Part shown: positions 25,530-33,917 of the stretch, in pieces
Layout of the letters: the number at the start of each line of letters is the position of its first letter
Numbering within the stretch: the first letter of the stretch is position 1
The notes under the pieces: model-generated
Databases searched by the model: none
Seen by the model: the letters and a program-made list of their open reading frames with translations, nothing else
Told to the model about the DNA's origin: nothing
Source: an uncultured Tenacibaculum sp.
GTDB lineage: Bacteria > Bacteroidota > Bacteroidia > Flavobacteriales > Flavobacteriaceae
Direction: 5' to 3'
Assembly (NCBI GenBank): GCA_947497895.1
Contig: CANMIL010000003.1
Span: 372,001 to 436,000 of the forward strand
Length of the DNA stretch: 64,000 nt
Made by a program: the position numbers and the translations under genes

Positions 25530-27782
25530 TTATTGTAAATCTTTAGAACTTATATGAAACTCCTCATATGTTTCAAGTAAGCTTACAAGACCTGATACTA
25601 AATCTTGTGTTTCTAATAAGATACTAAAGTATAATGTTGTGTTTTTCGGACTCGTTTCATCAGTACGAATTCTATCAACCTGCTTTTCAATTGAGCGAGA
25701 AACCTCTTTTAATAAAGCACGCTTCTCTTCGATAATTAAAGCAAGTTTATCAAAATTACGTTGTTCAAAAACATCTTTAATATTTCCCAGTAATGACGAT
25801 AGAGTCCCCTCTATTTCCTTTAAGTCTTTTAACTGGCCTTTCTTGAGATTCTTGTGATTATTATTAACGTGTTTGTATGTAGCCCTGGAGATATAACTAA
25901 TAGATTGCGCCACATCTTGTAAATACCCAAGAATTAGAATATAAAATCTACTCGCTTGAACAGAACTATCATCTAATGATTTGATAAAATAGAATACACC
26001 ATCCTTTAAGCTATCAATTTCATCATTCAATTTTGTTACATGCTTGTCTGTTTTACGTAACTTAATTAAATCGTGATTTGCTAAATCATTTACTACATTT
26101 GAGTAGAGCTTATTTATTCTCTCAGCAACTCCTGCGATATGATCGGAACTTTCTTCGATTACTCCATTAATAGAAATTAACTCAGCTCTTTCAACAAATA
26201 TTTGCTTCTTCTCTTCTTTTGCCTTTCTCGAGTACATGATACTTGTTCTTGTTACCATACCAATTATTAATAACAATAAAACAGGAATCATTGCAATATG
26301 CCAGCTAATTAAATAAGCGACAATACCAGCTGCTGTAAATGCCACGATTGCTGTTAAGAACCAACCACCAATTACATTGAATACACCAGCTACTCTGTAT
26401 ACAGCACTTTCACGTCCCCAAGCTCTATCTGCCAACGAAGTACCCATTGCTACCATGAATGTTACATAAGTAGTTGATAAAGGTAATTTCATTGATGTTG
26501 CAATAGAAATTAAAATACTCGCCATAATTAAGTTTACCGCTGCTCTTACTAAATCAAAAGCAGGTAACTCATATACTTTATCTTTTGGTAATTTAATTGT
26601 TGGCTTCTCAAATTTCGCATTAATATAATCTTGAGTTTTCGTTGGAATAAGTAAGTTGATTCCTTTATTGGTAAACATTGCCAATCTTACAACGACCCTA
26701 GATAAGTTATTTGGTTGAAACTTCTCTTGCCCTTCACCTTGTCTTGATAAGTTAATTCCTGTTTCGATTACAGCTTTTGCTTTTTTAGAAGTCCATAACG
26801 TAATTACCATTACCGCTCCTGCCAATAATAATAACCACACATTAGAAGGTACTTTTTTAGCCAAAACTCCCATTGAGAATTGATCTGCTGCAACGCCTGA
26901 TGCTTGCCAAGCCTCGTAAGAGTTTAATGCGGCAATTGGCACACCAATAAAGTTTACTAAATCATTTCCTGCAAATGCCATTGCCAAAGAAAACGTTCCT
27001 ACGGCAATAATTACTACTAAAATGTTTACTTTGAAAAACTTTACAATTGCGTGAGATATTAATGACCAAAGCGTAAAACTCCCAGCTACAATGGCTACCG
27101 AGTTTCCTTCTATTAATCCTTTTATATTACTATAAAACGGAGTTCCTTTTAATCCTTTAATAATAATAAAGTAGGTGATGGCTGTAATTGCAAAACCTCC
27201 AAATAATGCATTGATGTATGCTGGTCTTTTATCAAAGTCGAACGAATAAATTAACCTTGAAAAATACTGAACAATAGCACCGACCGTAAAGGCTACAATA
27301 ACCGAAATAACAATTCCTGAAATGATTTCCATTGCTTTTTTATCATTGATATATGACCAAATATCAGCGATAGTTTGTGTATCACTTGCTGAAATTTTAA
27401 TTAAGGCCATTGCTACTGCAGCTCCTAATAATTCGAATACAATAGATACGGTTGTTGAAGTTGGCATTCCGAAGGAATTAAAGATATCGAGTAGTAAAAT
27501 ATCTGTAATCATTACCGCCATGAATATGTACATAATTTCTTCAAACATGAACATATTAGGATTAAAAATTCCCTTACGTGCAACTTCCATCATACCACTT
27601 GAAGTAACTGCTCCAATGAACACTCCAAAACTAGCGATAATCATGATTGTTTTAATTGGAATCGCTTTCGAACCAATAGCTGAATTTAAAAAATTAACTG
27701 CATCGTTGCTTACCCCCACAACTAAGTCTGCCAAAGCTAAAACAGCTAAAGCGACAAGCATTAAAATATATGGATCTCCCAT
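25530..27782 (-). CDS. PiT family inorganic phosphate transporter with a PhoU-like C-terminal domain
   Basis: A 750-residue membrane protein. The PHO4/PiT repeats are visible: an N-terminal DLVVGVSNDAVNFLNSAIGS and a second copy later (AFAGNDLVNFIGVPIAAL), with about 12 helices over residues 1-520. Residues of about 530-745 are hydrophilic and helical (ISINGVIEESSDHIAGVAER and on), resembling the PhoU/DUF47 family. PiT proteins import phosphate with H+ or Na+. Fusing the PhoU-like regulator to the permease is a Bacteroidota variation on the separate DUF47-PiT gene pair. It follows the phosphate-porin gene by 76 nt on the same strand. Confidence 0.92.
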   Translation of the reverse strand: MGDPYILMLVALAVLALADLVVGVSNDAVNFLNSAIGSKAIPIKTIMIIASFGVFIGAVTSSGMMEVARKGIFNPNMFMFEEIMYIFMAVMITDILLLDIFNSFGMPTSTTVSIVFELLGAAVAMALIKISASDTQTIADIWSYINDKKAMEIISGIVISVIVAFTVGAIVQYFSRLIYSFDFDKRPAYINALFGGFAITAITYFIIIKGLKGTPFYSNIKGLIEGNSVAIVAGSFTLWSLISHAIVKFFKVNILVVIIAVGTFSLAMAFAGNDLVNFIGVPIAALNSYEAWQASGVAADQFSMGVLAKKVPSNVWLLLLAGAVMVITLWTSKKAKAVIETGINLSRQGEGQEKFQPNNLSRVVVRLAMFTNKGINLLIPTKTQDYINAKFEKPTIKLPKDKVYELPAFDLVRAAVNLIMASILISIATSMKLPLSTTYVTFMVAMGTSLADRAWGRESAVYRVAGVFNVIGGWFLTAIVAFTAAGIVAYLISWHIAMIPVLLLLIIGMVTRTSIMYSRKAKEEKKQIFVERAELISINGVIEESSDHIAGVAERINKLYSNVVNDLANHDLIKLRKTDKHVTKLNDEIDSLKDGVFYFIKSLDDSSVQASRFYILILGYLQDVAQSISYISRATYKHVNNNHKNLKKGQLKDLKEIEGTLSSLLGNIKDVFEQRNFDKLALIIEEKRALLKEVSRSIEKQVDRIRTDETSPKNTTLYFSILLETQDLVSGLVSLLETYEEFHISSKDLQ

Positions 27783-27858
27783 TCTATTGTTTATAAATTT
27801 AGTGTTGCAAAATTACTAACACGTAACATCACAAATGTTATTTTTATGTTATCATTTA

Positions 27859-29103
27859 TTAAAAATGAATGTCTACTTGAAGTCGATATAAAAACCTATT
27901 TTCATTAAACATTTCATCTATATAACTTATATCTGTTTGAACTTTCAATTTATGTCCTGCGATATATTTTGAAAGCCCTAACGTATAATTATTTATATCC
28001 GACTTCCCAGTTAAATCACCAAAAGAAACATTACCGTATCTTCCTGAAACTTCCCAGTTTTTCTTTAATAAATACCCTCCTTGTAAATTAAAAGCACTCC
28101 CCTCCAAAACAGTCACTTGCCTACCTTTATCATCCAATGCTAAAGAACCATCAGAGTTTTTTGCTATTGCATTCTGAGCATCTCTATAGGCATATTCTCC
28201 CATAAAAGAGAATCCTTTATACTTGAACATCGCATCAGCAAAAATGGTAGAGATATTAGTTTCATGGAAACCAACATCATTTCTCATATAACTTCCCATG
28301 TTGCTTCTAGTTTTCACAGCATTATTATTGAAATCATAAGTGAGTCCTAAAGCTAATTTTGGTTTCTCTTCTCTCTTTAAATCGGCTCCTTTATAATCTC
28401 CTTTTGAACCAGTGAATGTACCAAATGGTAACATTTCAATCCTTGATGTATATTGAAATCCACCCAAATTCCCAGTGGTAATATTACGTCCTTCACCTTG
28501 AGAAATTGCAAAAATTTCTCTAACTAAAAACTTATCTGTTAAGTTAAAATGATGTCTTAGCTGCATTCCCATATCACGATCAATATTAAAATGTCTATTC
28601 AATAACGATCGATCAACTAATTGCATGTCTCCTGAAGAAATAACACGCTCTCTGTTACCTGGAAGTTTGGTTTGCCCCATCCATAATTCAAAGTTCTCAT
28701 GAAAATTCCATTTTACAACGGCATCATAAATCACACGTGGTGCATTGTTTGTAAACTCGTTAGCTCCTCCGATATCGTTATTAGATAGCCCTAACTCAAT
28801 TTTATAGGTTAACTTAGGAGAGAAAGCAAAACCATTGAACTTTAAACGAGCTCTTCTTACAGCAAACGAGGTTGTTGTTTCAGAATTGTTTGGTGCATTC
28901 TCGGCACTCCAATTTGCCTGTGTTAAAAATTGCATTCTTGCGGAAAACTTCATTGACCAAGTACTATCTCTATCGATAATATTCAAAATCCCTTTTCCAA
29001 ATTTCTTTGTAGTAGTGGTAGTAGGTTGCTCTACGATTCTTTGCGAATAAACGCAAAAAGTCATGAGCATGCTTATCGTAATAAGCACGTTTCTATAGTT
29101 CAT
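27859..29103 (-). CDS. Phosphate-selective porin O/P family protein
   Basis: A 414-residue outer-membrane porin. The preferred start is the ATG at 29101-29103, giving MNYRNVLITISMLMTFCVYSQ as signal peptide; an upstream frame extension is less likely. The body shows alternating beta-strand patterns and ends in an aromatic residue (RLQVDIHF), typical of barrels. Segments such as FAVRRARLKFNGFAFSPKLTYKIE and NLQGGYLLKKNWEVSGRYG fit the OprO/OprP family of Bacteroidota. It lies directly upstream of the PiT transporter, so the pair likely forms a phosphate uptake route across both membranes. Confidence 0.9.
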   Translation of the reverse strand: MNYRNVLITISMLMTFCVYSQRIVEQPTTTTTKKFGKGILNIIDRDSTWSMKFSARMQFLTQANWSAENAPNNSETTTSFAVRRARLKFNGFAFSPKLTYKIELGLSNNDIGGANEFTNNAPRVIYDAVVKWNFHENFELWMGQTKLPGNRERVISSGDMQLVDRSLLNRHFNIDRDMGMQLRHHFNLTDKFLVREIFAISQGEGRNITTGNLGGFQYTSRIEMLPFGTFTGSKGDYKGADLKREEKPKLALGLTYDFNNNAVKTRSNMGSYMRNDVGFHETNISTIFADAMFKYKGFSFMGEYAYRDAQNAIAKNSDGSLALDDKGRQVTVLEGSAFNLQGGYLLKKNWEVSGRYGNVSFGDLTGKSDINNYTLGLSKYIAGHKLKVQTDISYIDEMFNENRFLYRLQVDIHF

Positions 29104-29324
29104 TAGATTTAGTTTTTGTCGGCGGCAAAGAACCAAACTCAACGTTAACTAAATGTTAATTCAATGTTATTAAAAAACTGCTTTGGCCAAATACAGTACG
29201 TCATATTAAATAGTCGACAAAAACTAAACTATGACTAGTTCTCAAATTTAAAGATGGACAAAACTACCTTGTTATAGTTAGCTTACAATTAACTTAACCT
29301 TAAATAATTGTTATGTTAAAGTGT

Positions 29325-30209
29325 TTAAATATAGTGAGTCAAACTGCTAGGTCCTTCCAAAACATCTCTCTTTATTTGCATAACACCACTCGCATTTGTA
29401 ACTAAATGCCACTTAACCAGTGTTATTTCGTTATTTTCAATTTCTAACCCTGTAATACATCTCGGATGAACGCAGCTCCCGTCATTAAAATGAGGAGGTT
29501 CATCAGTAGAAGGAAATCTTGGTCTATGAGTATGTCCAGTAACAATCATCTGATTATTATTATCCTTAACCCATTTTTCTAACCGGCGTTCTACTCTAAT
29601 CAATCCTTTATGATTTTGAGCAGGACTCGTTGGATCTTTGACTCCCAAAACTTGTAGTGGCCTCCATAATATTCTTACCAAAAACCTGCTGAGCTTCCAA
29701 AAATTATAATTAAACCAATCGGCTTGATGTCCATGCAATAAAAAAATACTTCTGCCATCTGCTCGAGTCAATCGGATACCTTCCGAAAAAGAAGCACCAA
29801 TCATTAGTTCTTTTTCTTTATCATCAACAGTGTCATAATAGTAATGTAAGTTTTTAGCAATCTTCTTTGGGTTTCTATAATCCATATCATGATTTCCCCA
29901 AATAAAATGCAATCTCCCTTGTTCGTGAAATTCTTTTAATAAAAGATAAACATCTTTATTCGCATTAAAAATAGAGTCAAACTTATTTTCCCATAACTCA
30001 TCTCCATCTCCTAGTTCAATATAAGTGAATTCCTTATTTAAATATTCAGACAAGGCATAATGATAAATTTTTCTGTTATGAGAGAAATCATCAGCGAAAC
30101 TATTATCACCTCTGTGACAATCAGAAAATAAAATATATTTCGAGTCTTTAGAAAGATCCAATTTTCTTGCATTTAAAAAAGCTCTAGAAATTCTATGATT
30201 TGAAGACAT
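29325..30209 (-). CDS. Metallophosphoesterase, UDP-2,3-diacylglucosamine hydrolase-like
   Basis: A 294-residue calcineurin-type phosphoesterase. All metal motifs are present in order: FSDCHRGD, GDGDELWE, WGNHDMDY, LLHGHQAD and VTGHTHRPRF. The extended Bacteroidota subgroup related to LpxH is the closest known group, acting on nucleotide-sugar or lipid-linked pyrophosphates, but the true substrate cannot be read from the motifs. It is monocistronic on the minus strand and divergent from the M28 peptidase. Confidence 0.88.
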   Translation of the reverse strand: MSSNHRISRAFLNARKLDLSKDSKYILFSDCHRGDNSFADDFSHNRKIYHYALSEYLNKEFTYIELGDGDELWENKFDSIFNANKDVYLLLKEFHEQGRLHFIWGNHDMDYRNPKKIAKNLHYYYDTVDDKEKELMIGASFSEGIRLTRADGRSIFLLHGHQADWFNYNFWKLSRFLVRILWRPLQVLGVKDPTSPAQNHKGLIRVERRLEKWVKDNNNQMIVTGHTHRPRFPSTDEPPHFNDGSCVHPRCITGLEIENNEITLVKWHLVTNASGVMQIKRDVLEGPSSLTHYI

Positions 30210-30407
30210 AACCCTACCGTTTACTATGATAAAGATGCAGAAAAATTTTTAAAGCTATTCACAATCAAAATACCCTACCTTAACTTTTTGCATTTTACCC
30301 AAATAAAAAACAACACTTATCTATTGATTATAAATAAGATACACTATTTTTAACCCTAAACTTATTCATAAGTTTTACGAATAAAATTAACTTTAAACCC
30401 TCTAAAA

Positions 30408-32492
30408 ATGAAAAACAAGTATTTACTTATTTGTATGGCATTTCTATGCCTAAATTTGAGCACAACTTACGCTCAAAAAAACAACATGTTTTACGGTACA
30501 ATTGAGACAGAATATGCTGTAAGATTGAAAAAATTAGCCCCAAATGATATTAAAATCATTTCCTCTTTAGATGGATATAGCGCTGTTAAACTTAGTGATA
30601 AAGCTGCCGAAAAACTACATCATATGGTTTTAACTCATGGTCCTGGTTTTATTTTTGAAAAGTCAGAAGCACAGGCTCTAAATACCATTCGAAATCATCA
30701 AACCAGAAGGCAACAAAAAACAGCTAGCTATTCAATTTCCGAAGATCAACTAGTGAATCAAGGAATTGCTTTGGTTAACAATGCAAATATTGATTCGCAT
30801 ATCCGAGCATTGGAAGCTTATGGAACACGGTATCATACCACTCAAAAAGCGAGGCAATCAGTATTGGACTTAAAACAAAAGTGGGAAACCATTTCCAGTG
30901 GTCGAACAGATGTTTCTGTTAAAATTGTTGAACATCAAAGTACCACCATGCCTTCCGTTGTTATGACGATTCAAGGTCAAGATTTACCCAATGAATATGT
31001 AATAATTGGTGGACATATTGATTCTGTAAGTCCAGAAAGAGAAACCAACGCTCCTGGCGCCGATGACAACGCTTCAGGAATTGCTACCATTACCGAGGTT
31101 GCCCGAGTATTGTTTGAAATGGATTTCAAACCTAAAAGAACTATTGAATTTATGGCTTACGCGGCTGAAGAAGTTGGTTTAAGAGGTTCAAGAGAAATAG
31201 CTGAAGATTACAAAAACAGAAACGTTAACGTTCTTTCTTATGTTCAATTTGACATGACCAATTATAAAGGATCGCCAAAAGATGTTTATATCTCGGATGA
31301 TAGTTATAACAGCGCAACACTAAATTCCTTTTTAGCTAATTTAATGGATCACTATAATGCTTCAGGAAGTCATCAGTTTACATATGATTATACAAGATGT
31401 AATTACGGGTGTTCCGATCATTACAGTTGGGCACAACAAGGGTATCCTGCAGCCTTTCCTTTTGAAGCTTCTTTTAATGGATCAAACCCTTATATTCATA
31501 CTGTAAGAGATACTTCAGAAAGGTTTCCTACTGCAAACGCAACGCATGCGGCGAAGTTTGCTAAACTTGGAATAGAATATTTAATTGAAGTGGCCAAAAG
31601 TAAAGGGAGTGTTACCGTACCTTCATACTGTAGTTCTAATGGGAATAGTGTTAGCGATGAGTATATTCAAAATGTTAGTATTGGAAATATTAACAATAAT
31701 TCAACTGCACAAAACGGATATCAAGATTTTACTTCTCAAAACACTGAATTAAAACAAAACACTTCTCACACAATTACCATCACTCCAAAATGGACAGGAA
31801 GAAGTTATAAAGAAGGCTATGCAGTATGGGTTGACCTCAACCAAGATTCAGATTTCGAGGATGCTGGTGAATTAGTTTGGAGTAAAGCTGCCTCAACGGA
31901 ATCACCTGTAAGTGGAAGTTTTAGTATTCCTTCAACAGCAAAACTTGGAAAAACAAGAATGCGAGTTAGCATGCAGTACAACAAAATTCCAGCTCCATGT
32001 GGATCATTTAACTATGGTGAAGTAGAAGATTACTCTGTAACCATTGCTGAAGGTGGAGGAACAGATCCTGATCCTGATATTTGTGCTGGAGTACCTCAAT
32101 ACAACGCTAACCAAAATTATCAAACCGGCGATCGTGTGGTGTATTTTAACACACTCTACGAAAGAACCTCGAGCGGCTGGAGACGAATTGGAACTTGTGG
32201 AACGACAAGAACTACCAATCTTGATAATGTTCCAACCTTGGTAAACAACAACGAAGTAATATTAGTTTCTCCGAATCCTTTGAAAGGAAAAGTATTTTCA
32301 GTTCAGGTGCAAAATGAATTATGGAAACACAAAGAGGTGACCATTTATAATGCAAATGGAAAACTATTGCAAAAGATTTCAATGAAGAGCAATAAACAAA
32401 CAATTGATATTACGAATTTCTCCTCTGGAATTTATTTTATTTCTCTTTCGAACACCAGCAACACCTACACCCAACAATTAATTAAAGAATAG
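30408..32492 (+). CDS. Secreted M28 family peptidase with GEVED, ChiC-like and type IX sorting domains
   Basis: A 694-residue secreted zinc peptidase. The signal peptide ends near TYAQ. The M28 core (about 145-400) has all five metal ligands in context: GGHIDSV, GADDNASG, YAAEEVGL, VQFDMTNY and CSDHYSW. A GEVED beta domain (about 440-545, ending FNYGEVEDYSVTI) follows, then a short carbohydrate-binding-like ChiC module (QYNANQNYQTGDRVVYFN, WRRIG), and a C-terminal type A sorting domain (VSPNPLKGKVFSVQ to QQLIKE). It is probably an aminopeptidase exported through the type IX system. A terminator follows. Confidence 0.94.
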   Translation: MKNKYLLICMAFLCLNLSTTYAQKNNMFYGTIETEYAVRLKKLAPNDIKIISSLDGYSAVKLSDKAAEKLHHMVLTHGPGFIFEKSEAQALNTIRNHQTRRQQKTASYSISEDQLVNQGIALVNNANIDSHIRALEAYGTRYHTTQKARQSVLDLKQKWETISSGRTDVSVKIVEHQSTTMPSVVMTIQGQDLPNEYVIIGGHIDSVSPERETNAPGADDNASGIATITEVARVLFEMDFKPKRTIEFMAYAAEEVGLRGSREIAEDYKNRNVNVLSYVQFDMTNYKGSPKDVYISDDSYNSATLNSFLANLMDHYNASGSHQFTYDYTRCNYGCSDHYSWAQQGYPAAFPFEASFNGSNPYIHTVRDTSERFPTANATHAAKFAKLGIEYLIEVAKSKGSVTVPSYCSSNGNSVSDEYIQNVSIGNINNNSTAQNGYQDFTSQNTELKQNTSHTITITPKWTGRSYKEGYAVWVDLNQDSDFEDAGELVWSKAASTESPVSGSFSIPSTAKLGKTRMRVSMQYNKIPAPCGSFNYGEVEDYSVTIAEGGGTDPDPDICAGVPQYNANQNYQTGDRVVYFNTLYERTSSGWRRIGTCGTTRTTNLDNVPTLVNNNEVILVSPNPLKGKVFSVQVQNELWKHKEVTIYNANGKLLQKISMKSNKQTIDITNFSSGIYFISLSNTSNTYTQQLIKE

Positions 32493-32511
32493 AATAAACA
32501 TTTCAATTCAT

Positions 32512-32541
32512 AAAAAACCCGAGTCAAATGGCTCGGGTTTT
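32512..32541 (+). terminator. Terminator after the M28 peptidase
   Basis: AACCCGAG and CTCGGGTT form a stem around TCAAATGG with flanking A and T runs, so it can serve both this gene and the convergent DUF5689 gene. Confidence 0.85.
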
Positions 32542-32550
32542 ATACTTCAT

Positions 32551-33900
32551 TTAGTTTTCAGAAACCTTAACTTTTTCAATATTTAAAGTCATATTTTCAT
32601 TATTTGTATCACTTCCAGTATACTTGAAAGCAATGTAAGCAGTTCCTGAATAAGCTGATAAATCTATCTCGCCCGAATCAGTAAATGTAAACCAAGATGA
32701 GAAGTTTTCTAAATAACTAACCTTAAACGACAATGGTGCCCAAGTTGCACTCTCAATTCCGCCTTCTTCACCATTAAAATCAGTAGAAATTAGTACTTCT
32801 AATGGATCATGCCCCTCGTCTGGATAGGCATGTTGTGTTTGAAAACTTAGCACTTCTCCTTCATGTTCATCTAAATTAATCCCTGGTGTTATCAACCATG
32901 CAATATTTGAAGCATCTCCCGAACGAAATGGATTGAACTCGGCATAACCGTTTCTTTGATATACCCTTTCAATCCAAACTTTAGATCCTGCCTCAGCGTA
33001 GTTAATCCATCCATCAATATCGAGATTTGTATTGTTTGTAACAGTCTGAAAATCTTCACCAAAAATAGGGTCGCATCTTGCTTCGGTTAAATTGACATCA
33101 TTTGTATCTCTAATAAATAATTGAAAATCGCCTCTATAATTTCCAACTACTGCTGTAATCATTCCACTCTTATCTGGTATCGACTGCGCTTTAAAATCAG
33201 CAAACCCACTATTTCTCATAATAATACGTTCTCCATCAACGCAGCTATTAAATACTCGATTTACATTAAAAGTATTATCCAAATCTCCATAGGTCTGACC
33301 TTTATTCTCGGCTTGCAAACCATTTAGAGAAACCAACATACTAATATGTGATTCATTAATATCGGCGATGCTATTCAGTTCTCTTGGTATTATTTCAGCT
33401 ACTTCTGATGACCGTAATACATTATCTTTTTCAATATTGTTAAAAAAAGGGATTCTATCGATACTACCTCCATTAATTTTTCCAATTTCCAGCACTCCAT
33501 TATTGTCATGCATCCCTAAACCATCAAGTTTAACATATACTTTTCTTCCGATATTATAAAAGCTATACATATCAACAGCATCGATAGTTAACTGGATTGC
33601 TGCCGTTGGATTTTCAGGTTTATTTTGAATAGAGAGCACTTTATACATATTTCCAGCCTCATCACTCGAAACCACATATCCTTGAATGACTAAGCCTGTT
33701 CCTATTGAATTAAAATCCAACACATCATTACCACTATCATTAAACGTTGATATTAATATTTCAATAGAGCTATTAACTGTAACATTAGGTTCTAATACTT
33801 CTATTTCAGGTAAACTATAGTCTCCTGTTTCAACACACGAAATTAGTATTCCTAAGAAAAGGAATAAGACTCTGCTTCCAATTATACTTTTCATTTTCAT
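32551..33900 (-). CDS. DUF5689 lipoprotein with C-terminal choice-of-anchor-like domain
   Basis: With the ATG at 33898-33900 the product has 449 residues and a lipoprotein signal ending FLGILISC. The N-terminal half (about 40-270) matches the DUF5689 pattern, an OB-fold-like domain common in Bacteroidota surface proteins, with VIQGYVVSSDEAGNMYK and GMITAVVGNYRGDFQLFIRD. The C-terminal part (about 285-445) resembles a jelly-roll choice-of-anchor domain (AWLITPGINLDEHEGEVLSF). It starts 17 nt after the TonB receptor stop, so they form an operon. It probably acts as the surface partner of that receptor, taking the place of a SusD. Ligand unknown. Confidence 0.82.
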   Translation of the reverse strand: MKMKSIIGSRVLFLFLGILISCVETGDYSLPEIEVLEPNVTVNSSIEILISTFNDSGNDVLDFNSIGTGLVIQGYVVSSDEAGNMYKVLSIQNKPENPTAAIQLTIDAVDMYSFYNIGRKVYVKLDGLGMHDNNGVLEIGKINGGSIDRIPFFNNIEKDNVLRSSEVAEIIPRELNSIADINESHISMLVSLNGLQAENKGQTYGDLDNTFNVNRVFNSCVDGERIIMRNSGFADFKAQSIPDKSGMITAVVGNYRGDFQLFIRDTNDVNLTEARCDPIFGEDFQTVTNNTNLDIDGWINYAEAGSKVWIERVYQRNGYAEFNPFRSGDASNIAWLITPGINLDEHEGEVLSFQTQHAYPDEGHDPLEVLISTDFNGEEGGIESATWAPLSFKVSYLENFSSWFTFTDSGEIDLSAYSGTAYIAFKYTGSDTNNENMTLNIEKVKVSEN

Positions 33901-33917
33901 TTTTTTATTCTTTTGAT

